From contig PUDQ02000001.1 of NCBI GenBank assembly GCA_002964805.2, forward strand, positions 1,698,001 through 1,762,000: a DNA stretch of 64,000 nucleotides, given 5' to 3'. The notes under the pieces were generated by a model that ran no database searches, was not told where the DNA came from, and saw nothing but the letters and a program-made list of their open reading frames with translations. The first letter of the stretch is position 1; each line of letters begins with the position of its first letter. This DNA comes from Trametes villosa (lineage: Eukaryota; Basidiomycota; Agaricomycetes; Polyporales; Polyporaceae). This document shows positions 1 to 10,937 of this stretch, one piece after another. The position numbers and the translations under genes were made by a program.

Positions 1-445
1 TCCGCATGGTTCTGGTCGGCCGGAAAGCGGATGCGTGAAGCTCGGCGAGGCGTCGACGGAGGCGTGACGGGGCGCGGGTTGGACTGGTTACTCACAGACG
101 AGGGCCCAGCCTCCGCCATCAATGCCTCCCTGAGGGTCGTCGGTCAGACACTGTCGCCGCAGAGAAGGAGGTGGAAGAGCAGTGGGATGTGGAGAGCCTG
201 AGCAGACTCGACCTCGGAAATCATGCTCTCCACTCTCCCCGCAGCCACTCCGAAACGGTAACTCGCCCGGCAGTTTGCGGACCGCACCTGCCGCCACGCT
301 ACTCAACGCCGAGCGCTTATCATTACAATGTGGCAACCCCCCGAAGACGTCTTGGGGAGCTTTCCAAGTACCAGTACAACATAGGATGTTCCTGCTGACG
401 CTATTACTCTCTACCAGAATCTTCTACAAGTTCCACGCGACGAGA
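1..445. other. Left-edge stretch, no gene supported
   Basis: This segment holds only short overlapping reading frames on both strands, none with recognisable family residues or a splice pattern. It lies downstream of the Ser-rich gene on the minus strand and may be its 3' flank plus the border of a gene outside the window. Confidence 0.4.
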
Positions 446-1380
446 TCAGCCCAAGCTCGCGCGAGACAGGGAGGACTCCGATTTACAGCGCCTGAGCGGG
501 AGTCTACGAAAAGAGCCGCCGAGGTTATCTTTGTTGATACCCCCCACGGACGACATGGACTCTGCATGCGCTCTCTGGTATGGGTTGAACCGAGGAAGAG
601 GCGGTAACCGCCGCAGGAGATCCATCATAGTGGAGGTAGCGCTTGTACTTGCGGTTGCCGGTAGCGGAGGTGAGTTGGAGGCCATGGAGCTCCGGGAGGA
701 GTGCCGTGAGAGTCTATGGTACAACACCGAAGAGTGGGATCGGGATGGTCGATGTTTCCCCTGCGGCGAGCTGACAAGGGGTCTGGATGTCCGGCCATGG
801 TCCTCATCGAGCCGGGTATGGTCAGAGGTTCTACCATGTTGACCTGTGAAAGCGAAGGGCGTGAGTATGTGATACATCTTTGAGGACTGCTTCCAGTAAT
901 CACCTCCGAAAGGGCTAGAGCTGGACGGCTCCTGGCTGGATCTTGGCATGACAGGGAAGAGGAGGTCTACCGGTCGCAGACGCGGGGTTGGTGGAGGCGA
1001 GCTCGGCGGGGAGGATGCGCACGACCAAGAAGACGATGGAACCAGTTCCGGAAGACCTTCGTTCGACTCTGCGCTACCTGAGGACATGCTCTCGATGGCC
1101 CGTCTTGCGTTCATGCGCTGCTTGAGCCTCAGCGCCTCGGTGACGTTCTCCGTACTGTACGACTCTGTGGCAGATTGTCAGCGACATGCGATGTGGTGAG
1201 TGTGAACCACGAACCTTGAGTGCCGGATACCTTGAAACTGCCTTGCTCGTCGACGATGCAACTGAAGCCAGGTGACCACGAGCGCGACTCGGCGTCGAGG
1301 GCCGCTTGTGTGGCCTGCTCTCTCGTGACGGTTATGCGCGGAGATGTCTCGGGCCCGAAGGTGAGCGTCGAGGCTTCCAT
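446..1380 (-). CDS. Ser-rich protein of unknown function, two exons
   Basis: I do not recognise this gene. Exon 1 is 1380-1215 and exon 2 is 1164-446. The 50-bp intron (1165-1214) has a GT donor, a CGCTGAC branch site and a CACAG acceptor, and joins the exons in frame to give 294 residues. The first 75 residues look ordered and slightly acidic. The rest is low-complexity Ser/Pro/Arg sequence with a stretch of clustered prolines and several basic RRLPLRR-like patches near the C terminus. There is no signal peptide or membrane segment. A TATA-like AT-rich element lies about 40 bp upstream of the ATG on the minus strand (near 1419-1428). The clean intron and matching phase argue for a real gene. 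The function is unknown and it is probably restricted to basidiomycetes. Confidence 0.6.
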
Positions 1381-2039
1381 GGTACTTTCCCGTGGATCGT
1401 AGGGGGAAGAAGGGCGAGAGTAGATATAAAGCCCACTGAGAAACATCGTGCAGTGTTAAGACGAGTGGCGAAGCGCAGGAGTGGCTCTAGGATATCTGCA
1501 CTGTGGGCGTCACGCGAGAGGAATCTCGGTCAACGAGAGAAGGATGGCAAGGGAAGGAAGAGAAGAGTGGACGGACGCGTCTTCTACTGTGTAAGAGCCC
1601 AAGCGCAGGCCCACAAAGTGGCCGGAGCTAGCCATCAGTGCCGCTCGGGACAAAGGACGAAAGTGATGTCAACAGTTATCCCGATATACAAACCGAAAGA
1701 CTCTGGGCGGGACAATAGCAGGATATCTGATCCCGCTTTGTGCCCACCCCACTGTTGCCGCTCGCATGTGGCTAGAAGGAGCGCGAAGGGCGTCACGACT
1801 AGAATGCGGACTGCACGTCAAGAGATGGTAGCGGCGGGTGAGTACTTGTACGAAACGCACAAGTTCGTTGCATACCTCCTGCTGCGTCCGCGCTGCTTGA
1901 GCAATGCTTCTCATAAACTAGACGCTGTGATGTGTGGACTCATGTCCCTCTCTCCGATGATCTGAACTTGGTGTCGGCTTTACAGGTAAACGCAGTGGCA
2001 GCGATGACGACACGGTATGAAACAGCCTCGGAGCGCGTT
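1381..2039. other. Intergenic region between the Ser-rich gene and SURF1
   Basis: About 660 bp lie between the 5' end of the Ser-rich gene and the 3' end of SURF1. A plus-strand frame of about 200 codons crosses part of it (1306-1965). It has no family features and overlaps exon 1 of the minus-strand gene, so I treat it as chance. Confidence 0.4.
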
Positions 2040-3072
2040 CTACCGAGGAAGACGCGCCAGAGCTTGTCGACGTTTCAAAAGCAAGCGTACGAACATGACG
2101 GTGGTGAACGCCGAGAGCGAGTACCTGTCAATGGCTCAATCATCAACCTGTGATATTCCCTGGTGAGCAGACCCACCATGTAACGATGTACGAGACGTGC
2201 GAGTTCCTGACATCTACCGTAGGTGACCTGCCTACTGGCATTCCATGCGAGATTCGTGAAGACGCATCCCCAGCATGACCCTCTGATACATGTAAGAGGC
2301 GCCTGTGCAGAGCCTCAAGTGTAGACGCACCGAAGACCTCCTCGATGAACACAGGCTGTACGCCTGCAGCTTCGCCTCCAGCATACGCAGCCATTGCATC
2401 CACATCCGCCCAATACCACTCGCCCTTCTCGGGGTGGTTGTCAGGCGTAAAGTTGTTGCGCGGCTGCGCAGTACGCAGCATGCCAAGTATCTCCGTCTCT
2501 CCCTGCGCTGTGCTCTGGTTTTGCTTCGCAGTCTGTGCAAGGTCTTTGGTGACGAAGCCACGGTCGACAAGCACGGTGGAGCCGTCTGAGCGAACGAACG
2601 GCACTACAAGGTGGTAGCCGATGGTGCCATCCCGCACCCGGGGACCGAGGAGGATGGCATGGGCGTTATCCCAGTGGCCTTTCAGGACCACCTTGCGGAA
2701 GGCAAAGTCCGGGAGGGCCGCGAGACTAGAGTATCGAAGTCAGCTTGCTAGGCCTTTCCGCATGAAGGGAACGAACTTTATCTGGGGTGGTAGAGGCATT
2801 GGCTCGCGCTCCAGCTTCTCCTCGAGGTCGTCTATGAGAGCGACCTTCCACTTCAAGCGCTGCACCTGCCACGTCCCAAGGGCGAACGTGAAGATCGGCA
2901 TAATACCGATCAAAACCATGGTGGGCGTGATGAACGGTTCCCGCTTCGCCCTGTATGTCTGCGAGCTCCCTTCAGTCGTGAGCATGCGTTTTGAGGGGCT
3001 GGTCACATTCCGTCGGAGAGTGGATGGTCCGACCCGCGGCCGCGCCAGAGAGGAAGCCAAGGAGCGCAGCAT
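2040..3072 (-). CDS. SHY1: SURF1/Shy1, cytochrome c oxidase assembly factor
   Basis: Inner-membrane protein needed to insert heme and assemble the Cox1 core of cytochrome c oxidase. Four exons (3072-2777, 2725-2331, 2282-2177, 2124-2040) sum to 882 nt, 293 residues. The introns are 51, 48 and 52 bp. The N terminus is Arg/Ser-rich and lacks acidic residues, as expected for a mitochondrial presequence (residues 1-35). A first TM segment follows (LIGIMPIFTFALGTWQ), ending in the family motif GTWQVQRLKWK. The intermembrane loop contains the FAFRKV/KGHW/LLGPR block, LVDRGFV and the YW-ADV segment. The C-terminal block is GMPVGRSPTVDVRNSH then VTWYSLS, where the second TM begins. The last exon is out of frame with the previous one in the genome and is recovered only by splicing. 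The start is the ATG at 3072; further upstream the frame offers only a GTG. Confidence 0.95.
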
Positions 3073-3329
3073 AGCCAGATACACCTCAGGAGTGCGTAGC
3101 CTGCGACCGTAGAGAGTTTACGCCAAGTTTTCCGAGGGCGTGCGGAAGGCAGAGAGGGGAAAGAGTGCTACTTACACGCTGCGCCTGGGCGCGACGCGCC
3201 GGGCGCCTGTCTGGGGAAGTCAAGCGCATACTTACGCAGCCGAGGCCGTACACCTCTCCGACCACTCCCTCCTTCCACCCAACCTATACCCTCTGTGCCT
3301 CCTCCTGTGCTCCGGCATACTCACCAGAC

Positions 3330-6300
3330 ATGTGCGTAGCCAGCAATGGAATGGACTGACGTTTCTGAAGCCCATCCACCACCGCAGGTCGCGTCGAGGA
3401 GGCGATTACAATATTGACGGCGATGATGTCCATTACCCGACCCGACCGGTGGACAAGGACAAGGCGGAGGCGGAACTCGTCGTAAACATTAAGAAGGCAA
3501 CATCAACAGAGGAGACCGCCCCCAAGCAGAAACATGTCCGGAGTGCGCCGCATCTCGCCTAGTGAGCGGACATGCGCTGACCTCATGCCTGAACAGAGTG
3601 CATCGTCTACACCTGGGACTACCACTCTTCGATATCGTTCTGGACTGGTCTCCGGGTGCAGCCTATTCTGTCCGATGAAGTTCAGACATTCAAGGCTTTG
3701 ATTACCGTCCACAAAGTGCTGCAGGAGGGTCATCCTGTGGTACGTCCGCCACAGTTTATACAGTTATCCATGCTAACGGGGCTGGGCAGACCATCAAAGA
3801 GGCCCATGGGCAGACGGGATGGCTGGAGACTTGCGCTCGGACGGTTGGACACGAAACAGCACGGGGTGAGTAAGGCCATATGCCATAGCTGTCCGGAAGT
3901 ATTGACCTCCTGTCCAGGTTACGGACCCTTGATTAGGACATACGTACAGTTCCTCCTGGCCAAGCTGCGCTTCCACAGACTTCGCCCTGAGTTCAACGGC
4001 CTCTTCGAGTACGAGGAATACATCACGCTCAAGGGTATCGACGATCCGAATGAGGGGTGAGTTGCCATCCCCAGCCGTGCCATGAACCTACTGACATTTC
4101 GAAGCTACGAGACGATCTCCGACCTCATGGCCCTGCAAGACCAGATCGACTCTTTCCAGCGCATGATCTTCGCGCACTTCCGCTCTGGTAACAACGAATG
4201 CCGGATATCCGCGCTCGTCCCTCTGGTGAAGGAGAGCTGGGGTATCTACAGGTTCATCACCAGCATGCTCCGCGCCATGCACAGGAGTGAGTGCGACAGC
4301 GCGGCAGATAGTGTCCACATGGGCTGACAGAGAGATAGGGACCAATGACACGGACGCGCTCGAGCCTCTGCGACAGCGGTATAGCCAGCAGCATTACGCG
4401 CTCCGCAAGTTCTATTACGAGTGTTCCAACCTCAAGTACCTCACTGGCCTCATCAACGTCCCCAAGCTTGGAGCTGTAAGCCATTGACATCGTTCACGCC
4501 GGGCTTCACGTTGATATTTCCGCGCTGTGTAGGAACCCCCGAACTTGTTGGATAACGGTACAGCACCCGACCTCCCTGCCCGGCCAACTACCGCACCCGT
4601 CAAGTCGCCGCCTCCCGCAACGCCTCAACCCGATGCGGCTGAAGTGCGGGAGCAAGAGCGCATGCTCAAGCAGTATGAGCAGCAGCAGGCTGCTCTGCTT
4701 GCTGCGCGCGAGGACGAAGAACGCCGCCGGCGGGAGATGGAGCAACAGCAGCAACGCGAGTTTGAGCAGCGGCAGGCCGAACAAGCTGAGCGGGAGCGGC
4801 TGGCGCAAGAACAGCTGCTGCAACAGCAGATGCAGCAGCAGATGATGCAGTATAACAACCAGGCCGCGCAGCAGATGCACGACCTCGAGCGGGAGATCCT
4901 CGGCATGCGCGGGCAGTATGAGCGGGACCAGCTCATGCTGGAGCAGTACGACCGGGTACGTCTTCACTGCGATATTTTCATGTAGGATTGCAGCTCATCG
5001 CACGACGTGTAGAGAGTCAAGGCGCTCGAGAGCGAGCTCAGCAGCGTCACCACCAACGTCAACTCCCAGCTGATGTCCAAGGATGAGCACATCCGGCAAC
5101 TGCAGGAGCAGGTCGACATGTGGCGGAAGAAGTACGAGGCGCTGGCCAAGCTCTACAGCCAGCTCCGCACGGAACACCTCGACATGCTGTCCAAGTTCAA
5201 GCAGATGCAGCTCAAGGCGAACTCGGCACAGGAGGCCATCGACAAGATGGAGCGCATGGAGCGCGACCTGAAGGCGAAGAACCTCGAGCTGGCAGACATG
5301 ATCCGCGAGCGTGACCGTGCCCGCTTCGACCTTGATCGCCAGAAGGCCGCTCAGAAGGACGAAGTTGACCGGCTGCGCCGTGAGATCAACTTCGCCAACG
5401 AGCGCGCAGAGGATGCGACCCGGTCGAAGAGCTCTGAGGTGTCCGGCGTGCTGTCCAAGTACAACCGTCAACTTACTGAGTTGGAGGACTCCCTCCGGGT
5501 ATGTCACGTTCGGCCCACTTCACAAGGAGCGGTACTAACGAACGTTGTAGGCCAAGCAAATCCAGATCGACGATCTCCTCAGCAAACTCGACAGCGCCAG
5601 CGGTGACCTCGAGCGCCTGCGTGAAGAGAAGGACCAGGAGATTGCCATCTTGCAAGAGGGTATGGATGCTACCATCCAGCAGCTGCATGATGCACAGCAG
5701 GTAATTCGACATGCCACTTGACAAGCATCGCTCCTAACTGACTTGGAATAGAACCAAGGTCTCAACGAGGAGGCTACCATGGCACAGATCGACACGCTCA
5801 TTCTTGACAACCGGAAGAAGCTCAACCAGATCATCGGTACGGACGGATGCTGACAGATCGAGCGACGCGCCCATGCTGACACTCGATTTGCAGATTCGAT
5901 TCTCAATGCTTGTGTGCAGAAGGTGGACGAGGCTATTTACGAGCTGGAGTCCCCGGCGCAGGCCGGTAACATCAACTCGACGCCTGAATACACGCTGTCT
6001 ATGATTGAGAAGGCGATCAACAACGCTACCGACTTCGCGACCATCTTCAACCTCTACCTCGGCGGCGAGCCTGGAGGCGAGCATGTCGACGTGATCAAGG
6101 GCGCGAACGAACTCGCACAGTCGCTCTCCGACGTCCTCATCAACGCCAAGGGTATCACCCGTCTTGTCGAGGACGATGTAGCGGACAAGCTCATCAACGT
6201 CGCTAAGAGCGTCGGCGACACCGGCCTGCGCACCTTCCTAAACCTGCAGTCGTACAAGCTCGACCTCATCCCCCAGCCGACACAGCGCAAGGAGGTCGCG

Positions 6301-7131
6301 ATGCGCAACAACGGCGAGGTCCGCGGCGCGCTCACGAAGCTCTCCGAGGTCGTCGACGGGCTCGTCCCGAAGGGCGGCAAGGCGGGCCCGCTCGCGAAGA
6401 CGAACGGCGACCTCGGCGACCTCGTCGAGCAGGAGATGCAGGGCGCGGCGCAGGCGATCGAGGCCGCGACGGAGCGCCTGCAGCAGCTCATGGCGCGCCC
6501 GCGCGACTCGTCGCGCTTCAGCGCGGTCGACCTCCAGGTGCACGACGCGATCCTGCAGGCGGCGATGGCGATCACGAGCGCGATCGCGCGCCTCATCAAG
6601 GCGGCCACGGAGTCGCAGCAGGACATCGTCGCGCAGGGCAAGGGCTCGAGCACCGCGCAGCAGTTCTACAAGCGCAACAACCGCTGGACGGAGGGCCTCG
6701 TCTCCGCCGCGCGCTCGGTCGCGTTCGCGACGAACCTGCTCATCGAGAGCGCGGACGGCGTGCTCTCCGGCACGCACACGCTCGAGCAGCTCATCGTCGC
6801 GTCGAACGAGGTCGCGGCCGCGACCGCGCAGCTCGTCGCCGCGTCGCGCGTGAAGGCGAATCTGATGTCGAAGACGCAGGAGCGGCTCGAGCTTGCCGCG
6901 AAGGCGGTCACCGAAGCGTGCAGGGCGCTCGTGAAGCAGGTGAAGACGATCGCTGCGAAGCAGGTGCAGGAGGACGACGTGGACTACAAGAACATGGCCG
7001 TGCTCGAGTTCAAGCGGCGCGAGATGGAGCAGCAGGTCGAGATCCTGCGTCTCGAGAAGGAGCTCAATGCGTCCCGCCACCGGCTCGGCGCGATGCGGCG
7101 TGCAGGATATCACACAGACGAGACGGATTGA
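3330..7131 (+). CDS. SLA2: SLA2/END4 (HIP1R-like) endocytic adaptor
   Basis: Clathrin/actin adaptor of endocytic patches that links PtdIns(4,5)P2 membrane to F-actin. Twelve exons: 3330-3331, 3388-3542, 3597-3739, 3790-3865, 3918-4056, 4105-4286, 4333-4475, 4533-4955, 5013-5498, 5551-5700, 5752-5836, 5894-7131. They sum to 3,222 nt, 1,073 residues (yeast 968, S. pombe End4 about 1,100). Residues about 25-285 are the ANTH domain (IKKATS..E, YTWDYHSS, RPEFNGLFEYEEY). Residues about 330-640 are Gln/Glu-rich coiled coil. The C-terminal exon carries the talin-like I/LWEQ/THATCH actin-binding domain (FATNLLIES, LEQLIVASNEV, LVAASRVKA). No ATG lies in frame in exon 2; the start seems to be AT at 3330-3331 joined to G at 3388 across a 56-bp GTGCGT-CGCAG intron. 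The last exon has stronger GC bias at third positions than the earlier ones. Confidence 0.93.
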
Positions 7132-7595
7132 GGGCGGGGTGCTGTGGTGCTCACTAGTACTACTCAGACTGACTTGGAATACTCAGTGTTCTTTTGCGAT
7201 ATACTTGTATTTCTCTCTCCGCACGCATGTGCTGGTGCTCTCTATGGTTCTCTGTTCGGTCCGTGGGTGGTCGAGCCGGCATGAAAGGATGTGTACAGTC
7301 AGGCGCCCAAGTGCACAATTGCAAGTCATGATGAGGAGACGGAGAACAACAGTGCGAGGGGGAGGTGGGGAGCATGGCAGGTGCTCCAACAGGACCGCGA
7401 CGAATTAGTATGTGCGTGTAGTTGTGAAGCAAGATAGAGGATGTGCAGTAAGTACCGAAAGCAAAAACGCGGTGCGCGGGTGTATCATAGCAATAAAGAG
7501 GTATAGATACCAAGGGAAGGGAAGGGTGAATGAGGCAAAGGAGGGGAAGGGTAGGGGGAAAGCAGGGAAGCACGCGCACCGCGGGCAATGGGGTG
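7132..7595. other. Convergent 3' intergenic region
   Basis: 464 bp between the stop codons of SLA2 (+) and the large low-complexity gene (-). It holds the 3' ends of both transcripts (AT-rich patch around 7180-7215, purine-rich run around 7500-7570). I see no gene in it. Confidence 0.5.
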
Positions 7596-10500
7596 CTAAT
7601 ATACATAGTACGCGCTCTGCGTGCTCCGCACCGTGTCGAACGAATCCTTCCGGTCCATGTCGAGGAAGCTGCTCTCCATCGCCGGGGACTGAGGGGAGGG
7701 GGGCGCGGTGTCGTGCCCGGACTCGTGCTCATCGTCCTCGCGGTCATCGGGCTCCGGGCTACCGTCCAGCTCGTCTTCGATGTCGAGGAACGACGGCTTC
7801 TTCATGAGCGAGCGCCGCTGATGCACCTTCACCCGGTCGAACGCGCTGGGAGGCCGCGACGAAATCTCGGACACACCCGTGTCGTTCGACTGCTGACGAC
7901 GGGGGCGGGGACGCATGGGAGGCGGGGAGAGCGGGTTGATCGGCACCACGCTGACACGCTTGCTGGCGAGCTCGAGCTCTTGCAGGTCGTGTCGGGACGG
8001 GCGGCGCCTCGGCGGCGGGGGAAGACTCGCGGGAGCAATCTCCGGGGAGTGGCTAGGTGCGCCAAAAGTCGTCGGGGAGGTCGGCGGGGTGAGGCTAGCT
8101 TGTGCTGTGGACGGCCTTGCAGAGACAGGCGGGGGTCGGTTCACGTTCCGCGTGAGCATGGACGTGCTCCGCGCAGGCCCACGCGCGCCTTCCCCGATAG
8201 ACATCTTCCGCGGCGGGGGCGGCGAAGTCGCAGAATGAGCGGGGCGCGCGGCGCCCTGCCAACCAGAAGCCGACTTCGACGAGAGAATCGAAGCGCCGCG
8301 CGACACGCCGCCGGGCTCGCCCGCCCCGCCGGTCCCGAACGCGAGCGTCCCCGTCGACGCGTGCGACATGACCGAGTTCGAGCGCGAGCGCTGGGCCGCT
8401 TCGCGCTGGTGGTGGTGGTGGTTCTGGCTCGCGCCCTGGAGCGCATTCTTGCCGCCGCGGAACGCGAGCCCGAAGTCGCCCGGCTGCAGATCGAGCTTCG
8501 GCTTCCGCTCAGACTCCGGCTCCGCCTCGTAGACGGACGCGGCCTCCTCGTCCGCAAGCTTCTCCGCGAGCTTCAACTGCTCCGCGGGCGACATGATATA
8601 CTGGGGCACGTACTCCGACTGCGACGTCCGCTTGCTCCTGTCCTCGCCGCCCGCACCCGCGCCAGTACCCGCACCCGCGTCCTCCCACAGCGACGCCGGG
8701 GATATACATGCGTTCCGCGTCATCAGCGACAACGGCCCTCCAGCCGTCCCAAACGACAGCGTGATGTGGTCCATGGCGGCCGACCCGGTGCCGGGCCGCG
8801 AGTCCGTCTCGAGGCTGAGGATCGAGCGGCCGTCGTCCTCGGTCGAGGGGCTCGCGGGTCCGTGCGAGGACGTGCTCCGCCGCGCGCTGGAGCCAGAGAA
8901 CAGCCGCTTGCGCGGGCTCGTCACGCTGCTGCGGCGCGGCTCGACCACGGGCGAGGACGGCGCGGGGAGGGTCTCCAGGCTCGCTGATGGCTGCTGCCCG
9001 GACGACGCGCCGTGTCTGAAACCGGGGAGCGGGGGAAGCGGGACGCGCGAGGCCTGAAACGAGCGCTGCTTGCGCGCGGGCTTCGATGACGTGTGCGAGA
9101 CCTGCGCGTGGCTGGACGCGTCGTCGTGCGAGGCGGAGGAGAGGATGCTCGTGGCAGAGTGTCGCTGGGTGGGAAGGTTTTGTTGCGAGGACATCTTCCG
9201 GAGGAGCTTGCCCGCCTTGCTGCCGACGATGTCGCCGTGGATAAACGCGGGCACGGGAGGGAACCTGCTGAGTGGTGAAGGCAGTCCACCGTCTCCCGAC
9301 GTTATCGGACTCAAGTCGCCATCCAGGATGTAGGTTTGGCGATTACTCTTCCGCTTGCCCTTCGGGTCCGGATCCCTCATCTCAAACGGCCCCAGGTCAT
9401 AGGCGTCGTTCATGAGCTGGGAGATCTCATCGCCGTTGTCGACGCCATGGTAGCCGTCCACGCTTGGCGCGAAACTCAAGCTCAGCGAAGAGCTCGAGGA
9501 CGTCCGGAACGCTAGTGGGGAGAGGTCGTGGTCGCGTTCGCGGTAGGGGGAGCGCGGCACCGGTGGTAGGGGAAGGTCGCTCATAGGAGGTGCTGCGTTA
9601 AGCGGTGGTAGCTTCACTCGGGGGGATGACGCTTTTCGAACCAACACCAACGGCCTCGTTATTGACGGCGACGTGGGAGATTCAAGACTGGGCGCAGCAG
9701 AGGTGGTGCGGGAGCGGGTGAAAGTGACGGGGGATGGTGATGGTGGGTTGGAGGAAGAGGGCGAAGATGACGATCCCGAGACTTTGCGCCGTACTTGTAG
9801 CGGCTGAATCGGGCTTAGGACGACACCTGGGGAGCGCGCAGCCGGGCGAGGCACATCTGGACGACTATCGCGCGCACTTACAGCGCCGACGGTCATACCT
9901 CTAGGTCTAGAGAGCGTTGGACTAGAACGTTTATGCAGCAGTGGGTGGCTGCCACTAGAGGGCCCGCCAAACCCGCTCCGGAACGCGTCTGGGGTGACGG
10001 TGGAGTTGGAGGAATTGGATCCAGATGGTGTCTTCATCCGTCGGGTTCTCTGTGTCTGAGAACCGGAGGTGGATGTACCACTCGAAGAGTACGTGTCATT
10101 GGGTTGTGTCAGGTCATACGCGGACCTGCTGTGTGATTGTCAGATGAATTCTGGCTGTCAGGATTTTCTGAGACAGGCATACCTCGCAGGCGGTGACCTT
10201 CCAAACGAGCTTGCGGATAGTGGGGACAACGCTTGTCCGTCGAAGGAGTTCCCATGGGAATTGGAGGATGACGATCCGTATGATCGTCTGCTATTCGGGG
10301 CGATGTCTCCCCTCTTCTGGTGATGCGGATCGAGCATAGACGAGTCGGAGTAGACGGAGAGTCTGTTGGGATCCTGAGGTAAATGTTGTACAACAATGCC
10401 ACCTGAAGCGAAAGGGTCGATCTCCGAGAAAGTCATGACGGACGTTTGATAGGACATGCGGTCCCGCGGGTGGTCCGAGGGCGTGCGGGGCTCCGACGTG

Positions 10501-10937
10501 GTGTGGGGATCCGAGACGGCGTCAAAGTCGTACTCGGAGGAGCGGACGGTGGACACGGACTTGGCCGGTGGTCGGTTGGTGTAGAACGGATTGTGCTCGG
10601 AGGTGGAGGGGGTGCTGCTACCTGTGCCGGGCCGGGACTGGTTGCTGTACATGGGGGAGGGAGAGGGCTGGGGCGGGCCTACGGGGGAGGGCGGATCCTG
10701 AATGGTGAGTGTAGGCACCTTTTTGGATCTGAAACCCATGGCGGACGCAAGGGTGTTGAACTTGAGGGAGGGGATGCCATCTCTCTGTTTGGAGGAGCCT
10801 GCGCCGGAAGCCTGGTACTTTTCGCTGTCCTCTGCGAGGCTGGAGAAGGAGCGGTTCGGGCGGAGCTGTTCCTTGGAGGGCTTTGAGCGGGACCACCACG
10901 GCTTCGCGGGTGCAGGAGGGGAGAGTGCGGGCGACAT
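7596..10937 (-). CDS. Large Ser/Pro-rich protein of unknown function
   Basis: I do not recognise this gene. Exon 1 is 10937-10183 and exon 2 is 10128-7596, joined by a 54-bp GTATGC-CACAG intron; together 3,288 nt, 1,095 residues. Almost the whole protein is predicted disorder: Ser, Pro, Arg and Thr dominate, with many SP and RRPS-type sites that look like kinase targets, a short His run near the middle, and acidic clusters at the C terminus (EDELDGSPEPDD). The start region is less repetitive (KPWWSRSKPSKEQLRPNRSF). There is no TM segment or enzyme motif. Third-position GC is extreme between about 8,100 and 9,300. It could be a polarity, cortical or signalling scaffold, but that is only composition-based inference. 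A possible alternative acceptor 3 nt further in would remove one residue at the junction. Confidence 0.75.

Noticed and set aside
1306..1965. 219-codon plus-strand open frame
   Set aside because: No family features, overlaps exon 1 of the opposite-strand gene, and no splice structure.
3423..3450. ATGs at 3423/3426 as SLA2 start with a one-base frameshift
   Set aside because: They are out of frame with the ANTH exon, and a split start codon with good splice sites explains the sequence without an error. Kept as the alternative.
7530..8987. Long plus-strand frame of 485 codons
   Set aside because: Shadow of the GC-rich opposite-strand coding exon; Arg-rich composition expected from reverse reading of high-GC3 DNA.
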